From the NCBI GenBank assembly GCA_905250885.1, contig CAJNOQ010000293.1:1-56119 (forward strand): DNA of 56,119 bases, given 5' to 3'. Made by a program: the position numbers and the translations under genes. Origin of the DNA: Didymodactylos carnosus (taxonomy: Eukaryota; Rotifera; Eurotatoria; Philodinida; Philodinidae). Below, one piece after another: positions 35,621 to 48,268 of this stretch (position 1 is the stretch's first letter; every line of letters starts with the position of its first letter). The notes under the pieces are model-generated. The model had not been told where the DNA came from. It was given only the letters and a program-made list of their open reading frames with translations, and did not search any database.

Positions 35621-36562
35621 AATCCAATATAATCTAACATGATTAATCATGTTTAACCACGACTATTGAACTGCATTAGAAATTTTTATTTACTAAATAA
35701 AGGTTTCTAATGCAGTAGAAGTGTCAATTATTGCAAGTTGTTTTGTTTTACAAACAACATTTGAATTTTCAATGACTCTCTTTTGTTGAAAATAATCCTT
35801 AGATAAAAATTTCACTCTTAGCTTTGAAAGTTGTGAGAATTTCTATTGAAATTTATACAATGCTTAAAACATTACTCACGTTCAGAGTTTTCACTTCCAT
35901 CTGGAAAGCGATCTGAATAGTTTTTATGTTCTATCAAATAGACTACAGAAAGATGAATATATAATGCATTATTTCGCTTTTTATAGTTTTACAACGTTTT
36001 TAAAGTAGAGCTATAGACTGATTTCTGAAAAATCTTCTTGGAGCACATCTAGCAGTTTAAGAGCTTTTTAAACATAGCTCTATCTTAATGTTATATATTC
36101 CATAAGAATTCAGATGTTCGCTATAACTTTTGCTCGAAAGAAACTTGATCTTTACTAGATTTCTTAGAGCAAAATGTTGATGTTTTGTCTTTCTGTGTTG
36201 TCCATGTAACAGAATCATTTTTACGTGATATTCGCTAATCTCATATTAGGATCTCTCATTTGAAAAATGTTCCAGGTCATACTTAGAAAGATGATAGTAC
36301 AAACTGAACAAAATTACCCATATACTAACATTACTGTTCAAAACGCAACTTTCTTTGGTTTATAGTTGTATTCATGTGAGACGGTATTTCATAATACTTT
36401 ACCTTCTAGACGTTTGTGTAAATTGAAAATGTAACTTTCTGATATAGTTGTTTTTGCGTAATTTATTTAAAGAATAAAACTAATGGATTTAGTAACACTT
36501 AACAGTACAAGAGTAAAATGCATTTCTCTATGCACATATAGAGCGTCAGCATTATTTTTTGA
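35621..36562. other. Intergenic region with a short hairpin
   Basis: Contains an inverted repeat with 12-bp arms (CTGCATTAGAAA at 35671-35682 and TTTCTAATGCAG at 35704-35715) and a secondary pair inside the loop. No coding signal. It includes the upstream region of the GT15-like gene, without a clear promoter motif. Confidence 0.55.
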
Positions 36563-37723
36563 ATGAATAATTTTCTAATAAGAACATTTTATCTAACAAG
36601 AAGAATTAGAATTATTTTCTATTTAACATTAATAAATAGTCTATTCTGTTGTTGTTACTACTATTATAAACAGAATGATAATATTATACCGAAATCATCG
36701 TTTAAAGCTGTCATTGTAACCTTGATTCGTAGTCACAATGAATCAATACATCGTGCAATTAACATGTTGCATTCAATTGAACTATTTTATCCTTACAATT
36801 ATTCCGTAATCATATTTCATGATAGTAATTTTACTTTAACGATGAAACATTATTTAAAATCGTGTGTATATTTGGATCTAAAATTTGAATTAATTAATTT
36901 TACGAGTATGATTATAAATCCAACAGTAACAATCGATTATGTTAGACGTGAAAAATTAATTGATCACTATATTCGTGGCTATTCTGTTGTTCACCGTCCA
37001 TTAGGATATCGTTTAATGTGTCGGTTTTGGTCATACGATGTATTTTATCTAAAAAGTATTCAAAAATATGATTATATCATGCGAATGGATGATGATAGTT
37101 ATTTCACAGAATCTATTAAAAATGATTTTTTCGTTGAAATTCATAATCAGAGTCTGGATTACGGTTTTCGTGCAATTGTATGGGATATAAAATTAGCTGG
37201 CTCAGAAATACCACGTATTTTAACATCTTATAGGAAACAATGTATAATCGATTGTTTTCCATTTATATCTCATGATGCTATTTATACAAACTTCTTCATT
37301 ACTCGAATTAGTTTTTGGCACCAACCAGTTGTTAAAAATTTTATACAAAAATTAGTGAACAATGATACAATAATTATGGAAGGACTAGGTGATGGTAATA
37401 TACATGCGGCAGTATTAGCATTGGCATCAAATACAAAACAATCAAAAATGTTTTACTTTAGTTATGGACATAACTCACATTTATATAGACCACGAAATAA
37501 AATATTTCATCTTGATGAAAAACACCAATGGTTAAAATCATTCGATAATACTTGTGATAAATTAATTATCATTGATCCTATTACTAATCAACTGAAAAAA
37601 ATTCAAATGAAAAAACGCTCAAATTACCAGATAGACAATTCATCAATTGTCAAAAATTATTCTTTGACAAAAACTATAGTATTTGTTATATTCTATATGC
37701 TATTATTATGGAATAATGTATAA
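36563..37723 (+). CDS. GT15 (KRE2/MNT1-type) alpha-mannosyltransferase-like protein
   Basis: Intronless frame of 386 residues resembling glycosyltransferase family 15, the Golgi alpha-1,2-mannosyltransferases known chiefly from fungi, which extend O- and N-linked mannans using GDP-mannose. The layout is type II: a short basic N-terminus, a membrane anchor at about 17-35, then the catalytic domain. Family landmarks include FKAVIVTLIRSHNESIHRAI (47-66), YRLMCRFWSYDVFYLKS (149-165; fungal proteins have YRHMCR), YDYIMRMDDDSYF (169-181, where fungal proteins read WRVEPDV), EGLGDGNIH (273-281; the E..GD..(V/I)H pattern holding the presumed catalytic Glu) and YGHNSHLY (301-308, including the metal-site His region). 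Unusual points are the replacement of EPD by DDD and a second hydrophobic stretch at the very C-terminus (371-386). Absence of introns contrasts with most of its neighbours. Function is inferred. Confidence 0.78.
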   Translation: MNNFLIRTFYLTRRIRIIFYLTLINSLFCCCYYYYKQNDNIIPKSSFKAVIVTLIRSHNESIHRAINMLHSIELFYPYNYSVIIFHDSNFTLTMKHYLKSCVYLDLKFELINFTSMIINPTVTIDYVRREKLIDHYIRGYSVVHRPLGYRLMCRFWSYDVFYLKSIQKYDYIMRMDDDSYFTESIKNDFFVEIHNQSLDYGFRAIVWDIKLAGSEIPRILTSYRKQCIIDCFPFISHDAIYTNFFITRISFWHQPVVKNFIQKLVNNDTIIMEGLGDGNIHAAVLALASNTKQSKMFYFSYGHNSHLYRPRNKIFHLDEKHQWLKSFDNTCDKLIIIDPITNQLKKIQMKKRSNYQIDNSSIVKNYSLTKTIVFVIFYMLLLWNNV

Positions 37724-40700
37724 GTTCTACATATACAACATTTATTCCAATATACTTTTGAAATGTTTATAATCCTTTTTTTTGCTTTCATGTACAAGTG
37801 CATTTTAGTTAAAACAACAATGGATTCATGTTGATATCAAATCAAACGAAGAAGCGCTCGCTTTTCTTATTTGATCCTAAATTGAAATGTCCGCTATTGT
37901 CAATATACACAATAATAAGCAAGTAAACATGATATAAACATATATGCTGCTGATCATTACCATCATCATCGACACTCAATGGATTCCTTTTCTCTTTCTT
38001 TTTTGGCTCTACTAATTGTACACGAATAAGAGAGAGAAGAGAGAGAGAGAGATTTAAGTTTGTATTTGATTTTCGACATGTACAGTATAATTATACTACT
38101 GTGCAATACATGAAGAACGATAAATAAACATTTACATGAGCAAACAGACTTATAGTTGATATTTTTACTAGTGCTGATAATCTCGGTACATTTCTTTTCT
38201 TCGCACATCTCGGTTTCTAATTTCGATACGTTTATTTACCATAATCAATGTTTTGAATATTTTCTTAAAGACATAAAAATAACATAAAATCATGTGAAAT
38301 GGGAAAATCAAACAAATTTGGTGTTTCGCAAACAACCAAATAAGAAAATTAGGTCAGCTGACAGATTTTAGACGATTGTCTTTTTTTTTTCTTCATTTAT
38401 CTTTTATTCTATCCAAATGGTTTGGAAGATATGAAAAATATATTGGATTTTTTATACGTTTTCCTAAACTCTAGTTCTTTGTAGATATTAGTTTTTTGTT
38501 CAAAATCATGACTATTGGTACTACTACAAAATTAAGCTTTCATCTTCGTTTTCAATTATATGATGATTTTTTGTCAATGGAGAACTGGTGGCATATTGAA
38601 TAGTTATTAGGATATAGAACGAGTCTCTCATTCTCTTTCTTTGTTCTAAATGGTCGTTTGTTTACTTATGAGATACTCATTTTTCTAATAATAATGTTTA
38701 TACAATGTATATAAGCGATCATTAATGAGTTTTAATAAATAAGTATTTCATGTTTTTAAACACAGTATATACGTTGCTTAGTACATATCAAAATACCAGT
38801 CAGCAATGCTAAACATAGAAGCATTTATGAAAAACAAAAATGAATGAAAAAATATCATTAAACAAATCGAACTATCAAAGATAAACATGAATACATCATT
38901 TATTTCACAAAGACATTTTTATTCTTTGAACGATGATTGCTGGTATGAATATCCTATTGTATAGAACTTTGTGATACACTCTCTTCAATATGGGTCTAAA
39001 AGAAAAAAATAATAGTAATCCATTTATCATACCCTAATAGAGTTAGTTGCACCGTTTTCTTTCCAATTATCTATTTCGTTTTTTTTTTTCAATTATCTAT
39101 GAAGCTCATAAATATATAATAATTATTATTATGTTAATATTTATTCTATAAAATTGCGTTAAATTTCCATCAATTTTATATTAAAAAACAATATTATTCT
39201 TTTCAACGATATAAGACAGAAAAATCGAGCATTATTGTTAAATTAACTTTTATTTCTTTTCTCTTAGTGATAAAAAATAACATTTTTATTCTTTTTATTA
39301 ACCAAAACTGACTTAGACTTGTAAACTATTTACATCGTTTAATATATAAGAATAATGATATTTTGTAATTTCTGTCAAATTCAATTTAAATTAAAAAAAA
39401 AAAAATTTCAACAAAGCGTACCATCCATATCGTTGACAATTTCTGTTATGATTGATCATGACAAGAACAACATGCTATATATCACAATCGAAAATACATT
39501 CTCCTAAACGTCTCCAAATATAAGGAATCTATTTTTATGAGATTCGACAAGTGCAAACATTAAAGTTTAACATCGATATAAGTACTCTCTGTATAAACAA
39601 ACATTGTTCCGTTACCGCAGTTCATTATGCTTGAGGCATATAAACTAAAAAAGGAAAAAACTTTTTCTCATACCTTTATACATTGTTATTGTTGTACGAT
39701 ATGATTGACTCTTTTTCTCTTCAATATAAATGGTTTGTAAAGTGTGATGATTTTTACCGTGTCCTCCTCTGTCTCTACTACATCTTTGTTACTCTTATTG
39801 ATTGATTGAGTTGAAGCGGCACAGTTTTTCTTTTTTGATTGTTCATACAATAATAATATTTTGTTTTCTCAACAATTTATTATAAAATAATAGAAAAAAA
39901 CAAGAAAGAAAATAATTTGTTGAAACACGTGTTCTATTAAATGGTAAAAACATATGGCAAAATGCACATTTTGATTTTAGAGTGCTCGTTTTTATATCAT
40001 TCTAATCGTTAGACAATCGCGTATTAATATTCAATCGCCGATAATCTTCTAAATCTTCGTCTATTTTGAAGAAAACTAAAATCTTCTAGACTTACAAGAA
40101 ATTTCTTTGATTTATAAGAACATATAAACATTATATTGATTAAACATCTCAATTTCCTAATTATGAGACTTTTCATCAGAGTGCCTTGACTGGGGAGCCT
40201 ATGCTCCTGATTTTTATATGTTTACTCCAAATTTGAAAGGCTATGTTTTACTTCCACTTTAAAAATAAAAAGAATTTACTCCATCATCTCCTCTGAAAAT
40301 CTCCCTTGAGGTGTCTCTGCTCTTCATTACATAAAGACGAATTTCACTAGAGCTACCTAGCAGTATCAAATAAGAGAAAACGACATCGCGTCTAATAATA
40401 ATAATAATAATAATAATGGTCGACTATCCTTTGATCTTATTCCCACTTCCTTTCTCTCCTTCTCTCTCTTACTTTCCCTCTTTCTCTTATTGATCGAGTT
40501 CATTTGTTCCTTGTGGACAATATTTTTATTTTTCAATCACTTAGTATTTTTGGAAACAATAATAATGGAAAAGAAGATTTTCTGAAAGAGAGACATGTTC
40601 TGTTTTTATTATTATTATTATTATTAATATATTATAGTATATACAACAAACAGAGAATAAAAAAAGAGAAAAGAACGGAAAGGAAAGAAAATAAGAAAGG

Positions 40701-41953
40701 AAAGGAAAAGAATTATAGATTTTTGTTTGTTTGATTGGTGTTTAATTAACAAATCAGCTTCAGGCATATAACATTTCTTAAAAAATGTTATTTTTTCTTT
40801 TAAACCGATTAAATTCGCTTCCGATTAAAAACACTTTATTCATTCATTGAGCAAAACAACAAATGTTAATCAATATTAGATGAGTATAGCCTATACTTTG
40901 AACATTTACTCACATAGAAAGTTCATAAAAAAATAAAAAGAAAGAAAAATGATTGCTAAATTATTAACAGAGATTATCAATAGACACTTTTTTAAATTGA
41001 AAAATCTATTTTTATTTTCTAGTAGACAGAATTTATACTATTTTTAATTATTTATCAACCTTCTGTTATACAGAATCTAATTTCAATAATAATAAATTGT
41101 AAGAATAAAATCACTGTATTTGTAGTATGACAAATAGCAATTAATCGAAAACAATTACGTCACTTGTATATATAGAGAGAGAAAGAGAGAAAAAAATCCG
41201 TACAAATGTCCAACATCGATTCCGTATCATTTATAAGCATATAAATCTATCTACACCGTGAATACTATTAAAAAAACAAACCTAGAGGCATATAAATAGA
41301 GAGAAACTGTAGACAATCATCATTTATCTGTAATAAACATACCACTACCATCACCAATAATACATAACAATTATAAAAGAAAAAAACATAAAACATATTC
41401 GACTTCTATAAGCTTATCATTAACGAAAAACCAAGTGAATATTATTGTTTATATATATTTAATATGTTATTTTTACATATAGTTGACACAACATGCGAGA
41501 AAAATAACACATTAACGATGAACGAACGATATAAATCGAAGAAATTATGAGATCATCGAATATATTCATATGATAATATTGATTTCACAGTTGAAATGAA
41601 TTTTGATCCATATTTCACAACTGTACACTATTATGTGAAATAACATTTCAATAAAAAATTAGTTCCAAATAAAATATCAATTTTAGCAATATTTTCATAT
41701 AAAGATTATTTTAGTTTGAAATGGCTCTGATTTTCTCTATGATAAAATAATAATTTTTTTTCTAAAATGTACAAATACTGCTAAAATCGGTATAGAGATT
41801 TGATGATACTCTTGATTTCAAAATATTGTATCCTATCTTTTTTAGATTAAAAATGTGGCTTTAATTAACACACTGTTTTTTATTCTTAATAGAGAAAAAA
41901 AAAACTATCAGATACACAAGCATACACACTCACAGAAGTGGAATGTTCAAAGA
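37724..41953. other. 4.2-kb intergenic region
   Basis: Strongly AT-rich, with no recognisable gene. It holds an AG-rich run at about 38027-38052, a TAA trinucleotide run at about 40393-40418 and an ATT/TTA run at about 40605-40628. The open frames at 37966-38208 and 40504-40734 are low complexity. Being downstream of a developmental forkhead gene, it could hold enhancers, but nothing specific is visible. Confidence 0.55.
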
Positions 41954-43426
41954 TCATAATTTAGCATAGTTCGAATCGTAGAGAACATCGTTCACTGTTG
42001 TTATTGCATTATAGAGTGTTGGTGATGTTAAAGCAAGTCCATTCAATATTGAATAGTTTCCAGCAGCTGCAGCCATTACAGCTGTATAAGGATTATAGTG
42101 ACATGCTGTTGTTGATGATCTTATCGACGGTAGTCCATAAGGATAATTACGCGAAATAGAATATGATGGTGATATTGATGATGAAGATGAAGATGAACTA
42201 CATGATTTATCCATAGAAGGAATAGGAAGATTTTCTAATGCTTTTGGTATTTTTGTTACAACATCATTGTTTATTGTAGAATCCTTTTCTGTCATATCAT
42301 CTTTTCCAATTAATGTTTCAATTGAGAATTTTGATGTTTTTTTCTGAATTTTTGATGCACTCTCATTAAAACTAACAGATCGTGTACGTTTTAAACATTT
42401 CGATTGTCGATCAGTATCGTCATTTTTATCAGCGTCCGAATGTTTCAAATTAGAATTACGTGTATAATAATCATCTAAATTTGGTTGCTCAATTTTAAGA
42501 TAGGAATAATTACTTTTATTACGATTTAATTGCTCATAAGAATTTTGGAATATAATACTAGTAGACGGTATTTGACTATTTTCATCTTCTTCTGATGATG
42601 AATCTAAATCCGATGTACTTTGTCGTAATAAATAATTATCTGTACTACCACTACCATCAGGAGTTCTCATCGTTGATCCAGCTGTTGAATTTGATAATGA
42701 TGAAACTTGTGAATGTATAACTTGTTTGGGTCGTCTTTTTCGTCGACGATAATTACCATTTTCAAACATTTCGTCGCAACGATCATCTAATGTCCAATAA
42801 TTTCCTATTATCAACAACAGAAATATAATATCTTGGAATAGGAAAAAGAAAAATTATTAATCAGCTTACCTTTTCCTGGTTTACCTAGATTAACAGAAAA
42901 ATGAGACTATTTTAAAGTAGGAAATATTGATTAATGAACAAAAATTTACCTTTCTCTCTTGGTACTTTAATAAAACAATCATTGAGACCTAGAAAAATAA
43001 TTAATTATAATATTTGAAATATAGAGAAATAATAATAATTTACTTAGATTGTGTCTAATACTATTTTGCCATCCTGAAAAGAAGAAAAATATAGATGTTT
43101 AAGAGATAATTTATAGAAAGAAAATTCAAATTCTAACCTTGTTTATTTTCGTGATAATATGGAAAACGTTCCATAATAAAACTATAAATACCATTTAGAG
43201 TAATTTTATGATCAGGAGCATTTTTAATAGCCATTGCTATAAGTGCAATATATGAATATGGTGGTTTTTGATGTTGTTCTTTTTTCTCTGGTGATAAACG
43301 CAAATAACTGCTGATAAGAGCATAAGATTCAGCTGATGTTAACGGATCTCGTCCACAAACACCACCGTAAAACGGTGAACCAAAAGCGGCAGCAGCTGCA
43401 AGATGATTAACGTATAAATGAGCCAT
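41954..43426 (-). CDS. FOXL1: Forkhead transcription factor, FoxL1-like
   Basis: Nuclear DNA-binding regulator. Five exons (43426-43138, 43073-43044, 42988-42950, 42884-42870, 42804-41954) encode 407 residues, every junction in phase 1. The forkhead domain spans about 54-151: [40 protein letters not shown], recognition helix [10 protein letters not shown], then [38 protein letters not shown] and KRRPK. The PREKGKPGKG...[15 protein letters not shown] signature favours FoxL1 over FoxC (PRDDKKPGKG) or FoxF (LPKG). The N-terminus has an Ala run; the C-terminus is Ser/Asn-rich with a second Ala run ([11 protein letters not shown]), typical of activation or repression regions. Exons of 30, 39 and 15 nt inside the domain are remarkable. 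Another in-frame Met exists at 43444, but ATG 43426 seems more likely. Confidence 0.9.
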
Positions 43427-44106
43427 TATTACTATATAAAACAAAATATAGTTGAGAAGTGTAATATTTTCAGTTCAATATATAAGTTGTGCAATTTCAG
43501 TCTACAAATTCATGGCAAATTAATATTACTGAGTAAAGAGTAAGGGAATATATGAAAATAGCTCATTGACTATATTATGGCAAATATTATAAAATATTTC
43601 CTGACTGTAAAACCAGAAATAGTATAAAATTTCTACATAGAAATGAATAATGATAGATAAAGTCCTACTTACATAAAATTTTTATACTATTTTTGGATTA
43701 TTCTAATGTCTGTTACCTCTTCTCTTCTGATGGCTAATAGATTTCATATATGATCAAACAAGATTTAATGTAGAATTGATCGGTAGAAGATTATTTACCT
43801 TAACTGTAGAGTGGATACCTGAAAGTTTCACACAATAAAGATGAAATTCAATTTTTTTTTTTAATAATAAAAATCTGTGTGAAATATTGTTATAAGAGTG
43901 TATATGCTTGCACACTTAATTATAAAAAAATATCAATAAACTACACTGGATCTAATGCAAAGTCAATCGTATTGGTTAGATAAAGAGTTTTTTTTTTTCT
44001 CCTTTTCTTCTTCTCTTTTCTTTATTTGATTACATTCTTAGATCATTCAAGATGCATTATTTGTAATGTAAATATTAAAAAAAAGAAAATTTCGAAAAAA
44101 AAAAAA

Positions 44107-44275
44107 CTAGTCTTCTGCATGTGTTCCTCGCCTTTTGAATAACAATGTATGTAAAAAAAAAAAAATTATTTTTTGTTGAATGCAATATATGAATTGTTTT
44201 TTTTCTTGTTAAAAAACATTTATTTTCTTTTCGATACCAATAAGAAACGTTTTTTTTTCTCTTGATTCTTTTTCT
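44107..44275. repeat. Segment repeated at the end of the window
   Basis: This stretch, from ACTAGTCTTCTGCATGTG to the TCTCTTGATTCTTTTTCT end, recurs in the same orientation at 55949-56119. Only small homopolymer-length differences separate the copies. Unique, non-repetitive text such as TTCCTCGCCTTTTGAATAAC is identical in both. Confidence 0.92.
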
Positions 44276-46023
44276 TTCAATAATATTTCTTTTTTCTTCG
44301 ATTTTTTCCATTATTATTTCAAACAACATTTTCTTTTTTGTTATTTTAATTTTCATACGTCGTTTTGTTCAATTAAAATGTAACTAATAATTTATTTCAA
44401 AAAACTTAATAGTGAGAAAGTATTGTAAGAATATTATGAAGAGCGAACAATAGAATGAGATAATAATAGACTCACTTTTTCACAATAATTTCATAGAATA
44501 TGAACTAATAAATAGTATTGGTTACCTATTTTCGATAATGAAAAAGTATTGAAACAAAAATTTATCATTTTTATTTTATAAACACATTTTCAAGATATTC
44601 TATGAATGTTATGAAACTTCAATGCTTGAAGAGAACATTAGTCGTGAAACACTGAATATTCGAAAACTCAATTTATTTTTGGAAAATAGAATATTGTGTG
44701 AATGTAGTTCATCATCATACTGAAATCTAAAAATTCTTTTGTACTAGTATCCTAGTTATTTTTCCATACACTTAACTTAGATCTTCTTATATCTTAATGA
44801 TTTTAACAAGTAACAAGAGAGAATATTTTTAATATAGAACAGAAGAGATTTGATTTCATGATGTATGAGAACTACTATAAATAAACTTTAGATGATTAAA
44901 TATTTTCTAAAGTTTGAATTTTGTCTTCTATTAGTTAGTTAGTTAATACATTACCTTTTTAATATCGATCGTTAGATTAATAATAGTAATAATGATGACA
45001 TGTGTATATGTATTATAGTTTCATCTTTTCATTTGTTTCTATTATTATGTCTATATTTGTCTTAATAAAACAAGAGAATAGACGAAGAAAAAAGCAATTC
45101 AGTTATATTTTTATGCTTGTTACATTAGATAGATTTCGTTCTTCTGTTTCACTATCTTTTCTTTCTTTTTTTTTTTTGTTTCTTGAAAATGTTGATTTAT
45201 TTGCATAGAACGTTGATTTTCTGGTTATACATATAGTCTACATAGTATTGTTCAAGTAGAGAGAGAGAGAGAGAAGAAAAAACATTATTCTCTTATTTGG
45301 TTGTATTTTATCCAATAACAAAATAACGATTGTAAGCCCAATCGAACAGTTTTCAAACATTTTCTGTTATTATTTTTTAATTTCAAATATACGTACATAC
45401 TACACTTTGTTTGCATGATGATGGAGACAAGAGAAGAAGAGACATGTATTTAAGCACGAATCAAAACATTTTCAAATATAAGAGAAAGAAAAGAAAAAAA
45501 GAGAGAAAAAGAAAAACCTTGCATATATTAACAGATAGATATTTCAAATTTGGTTAAAAAATAAGGCCTCTTGTTAACCTGTCTGCTGCCATCTCTGATA
45601 ATCAATATGTAAGTTGTTTAATCAAAGTTTATTATATTGATTAATGATTGGGGCAAAATAACTTTTTGGCATTGCAGTTTCTTTAGATTCTTCCTTTTTT
45701 GTTTTGTTTAGTTAATTAAGTTTCTCTCTGAGTACGAAGTCTAATAGAATAGCATTTATAAGATAATAATTAAACTCTATTAAACTTCTTCCTATACTAG
45801 GATACTTTATCCGAAACGTCATTGCTATTTTGCCTGCACGAGATTCGTCTATAAAACGGCCGTACTTCATTCAACTGAACACTGCCCTGTGCTTGGCGTT
45901 CAATCTCATCAATTTATTGATTCTTTAAGAGTCACTCATGTTCTGTATGTTTTGACGAATTATTCTGGATCTTAATTATACGATTGGTTTTTAATGAAAC
46001 CAACATACTTTGTCTCAATTCTA

Positions 46024-46130
46024 TATTGCCAATGAACTTGATCTCTAGCAGCGTCAAATATTTCGATTGACAGAGCGAAGAAAACGTTTTGAGTAGAAGA
46101 GATAATAAGATTAGTTATCAACATTTTTTG
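46024..46130 (+). repeat. Dispersed repeat, copy A (inverted partner at 50012-50125)
   Basis: The stretch from ATTGCCAATGAACTTGAT through AGCGAAGAAAACGTTTTGAG to GTTATCAACATTTTT matches the reverse complement of 50012-50125 at roughly 90% by eye. Copy A lacks about 13 bases that copy B has after CTTGAT. It may be part of a non-coding mobile element. Confidence 0.7.
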
Positions 46131-46492
46131 TTCAGAACTGAATTACTTAACTAGTAAAATTTTATATCTGAACGAATTTTGATTAAGAAAAATCCTCTTA
46201 ATTGACAAAAAATCTTTTAATTTAAAAATCTGTTATAATTAAGCTGGTATATTTATGAAATGATGATATTACTAAACAATCAACAGACACCCAACAATAA
46301 CAACAGCATCACTAATGCCTTGCTTCATATAGTACACTTTTAATATAATATACTACATATATTTAATATTTGACACAAGTAAATCAAAAGAGAAAAGAAG
46401 AAAAAAACGAACGACGAAGTGAGCGCAAATATATGTCTTCGGTCACGCATACATGATGTTTCTCGTTTTTGTTGCTGTTGTTGAAAGAATAT

Positions 46493-46495
<3 letters not shown>

Positions 46496-46524
<29 letters not shown>
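46496..46524. repeat. (AT)n microsatellite
   Basis: About 14 AT units ending in TATAC. Simple repeat; the frames through it encode artificial Tyr/Ile runs. Confidence 0.95.
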
Positions 46525-46530
<6 letters not shown>

Positions 46531-47374
46531 TTCGAGCACACAACAATTGACAATAACGACATAACTGTATTATGAACAATATTCACAGAAAGGATTCGCG
46601 AACAGACACTTGAGAATACATTTTGAAAAGAGAAAACTTTAAGAAAGAAAAAAAAGACAAACATGAAAAACTTTTTAAACAACAAAAATTGAAAGTATAT
46701 AGAAAAAGAAACTTTAAATGTTGAAGAAACATTAATCAGTCATTTATAATATACGTAATAGAAGACGTGAATGTTAGTTAAATAAACGAATTTTTCTATA
46801 TTGACAAGTTAATTTGGTTGCGTATTATGAAATGTTTTTCTATGGTATTTTTCATGTAAACAAAAAACCTTAAATCGAACATTTTTGCTCACCAGAGCCT
46901 ATTAGGAGATAAATATTATCCCTGTTATAACGTGTGTTCACGACAGGATATAAACTTCATATAAGTAAATAAGCTATTGGCCCAATTACTGATAAATGTT
47001 TTGTTATATATCAATCATTTAGCGTTACATTCGATGAATAAAGAATAATTTCATAGACACAGTACAGAAGCTTAATACATACTAAATAGTATTAACAAAG
47101 AAAAACAAGTCCCGTTTATTTTCTTAATCCAAATCTTATCTTTCAAAGTCAATTTCACGGAAGTATTAGATTAAAAAAATGAAGTAGAAATTCAAAATAA
47201 GGATATCTACGATTTTATTTTGGTTATCTTTCTTTTTTTTCTTGACGCATACTATAGCAATACTATTATAAAATATTAAATCTAATCATTCTTAACAGTG
47301 TAGTGATATCATAGAAATTAGTAGAAGTTAGTCTGAAATAATAATATGAATATCTCAGTCAATCAAAAAGGACT

Positions 47375-47690
47375 GCTCCCTAGGCAAAATTCGACGCACT
47401 TTCTATCTATTTCCTACTAAGATCTTATTGGATCCTAACATTTAGGATCCACCTAATAACTTCCTAGCAGGATCTTGAAATGTTAGAATCCTGTTAGGAT
47501 TTCGCTTTTGTTTAGGATTCTAACAGAATTTTAGAAAATCCTATGACTTCGAGTATACCTGATTTTATTAGGATACTGCAGGATTTTGTTAGGATCCTAA
47601 GAAATTAAAGCGAAATCCTAGTAGGATATTGGTGGGATATGTCTCGAATCCTGTCAGGAAACTCATAGGAATTTTACTGGGGTTTATGAT
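47375..47690. repeat. AGGATCC-rich repeat array with inverted copies
   Basis: About 300 bp contain more than a dozen variants of TTAGGATCCTAA / AATCCTGTTAGGATT in both orientations. CCTGTTAGGATTTCGCTTTT (near 47491) faces AAAGCGAAATCCTAGTAGG (near 47607) as an inverted pair. The regular TAGGATCCTA palindromes look like a decayed element or tandem-palindrome array. Confidence 0.65.
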
Positions 47691-47697
47691 CACCATT

Positions 47698-47745
47698 AAC
47701 TGGCTGTTTTATAAGTGTTAATTAACAGGTGAAAAACAGTCAGTT
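47698..47745. repeat. Short hairpin
   Basis: AACTGGCTGTTTT (47698-47710) and AAAACAGTCAGTT (47733-47745) are reverse complements with one mismatch, around a loop containing the palindrome GTTAATTAAC. It lies between two larger repeat elements. Confidence 0.7.
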
Positions 47746-47982
47746 AACTGTCATAATTTTTTTTCATCGTTTTGTTTTTCTTACTATCACGTTGTACGTA
47801 GAATGGACTCGGATATTTTTTTGAGTAACTTTTTAACGAAAAGAGATAGAGGCATGTGTTTTTCGCTGTTCCATAGAGGAGATCTTGATTTTCCGACCGT
47901 TTCGGTGAAGTATTGGATGCTGTTCTGAAGCTGCAGGACTGATACCGATGACTTTTGAGTCTTGAAACCGCATGGACCATGT

Positions 47983-48268
47983 CTGATCGATCACGCTGAA
48001 TCTAGTGACAATGTTTGTCTTTGGAAAGAATCCAAGAAGCTGTTGAAGACTGTTTTTTGCAAAAAATTAGACTTTTTCAAGTAACTCACTCAAATACATT
48101 GTAACAGCCTGAAAAATTCACGTGTGATATTAAGGATATTCGATATCCTCTTTATAAGAAATCCATAAAAGAAAACCTACAAAAGTTTACGGTTTTATCA
48201 AAGAGTTTGTAATTTCTTAAAATCTCTCCAGAGACAAACATTGTCACTAGATTCAGTGTAGTCGATTA
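47983..48268. mobile_element. MITE-like element with about 40-bp terminal inverted repeats
   Basis: The left arm (47983-48027, containing GAATCTAGTGACAATGTTTG) matches the reverse complement of the right arm (48225-48268) nearly perfectly over some 40 bp. About 200 bp of AT-rich DNA separate them, with no coding capacity. Confidence 0.65.

Noticed and set aside
40393-40628. Long TAA/ATT triplet runs as coding repeats
   Set aside because: They are simple trinucleotide microsatellites in intergenic DNA with stops in surrounding frames.
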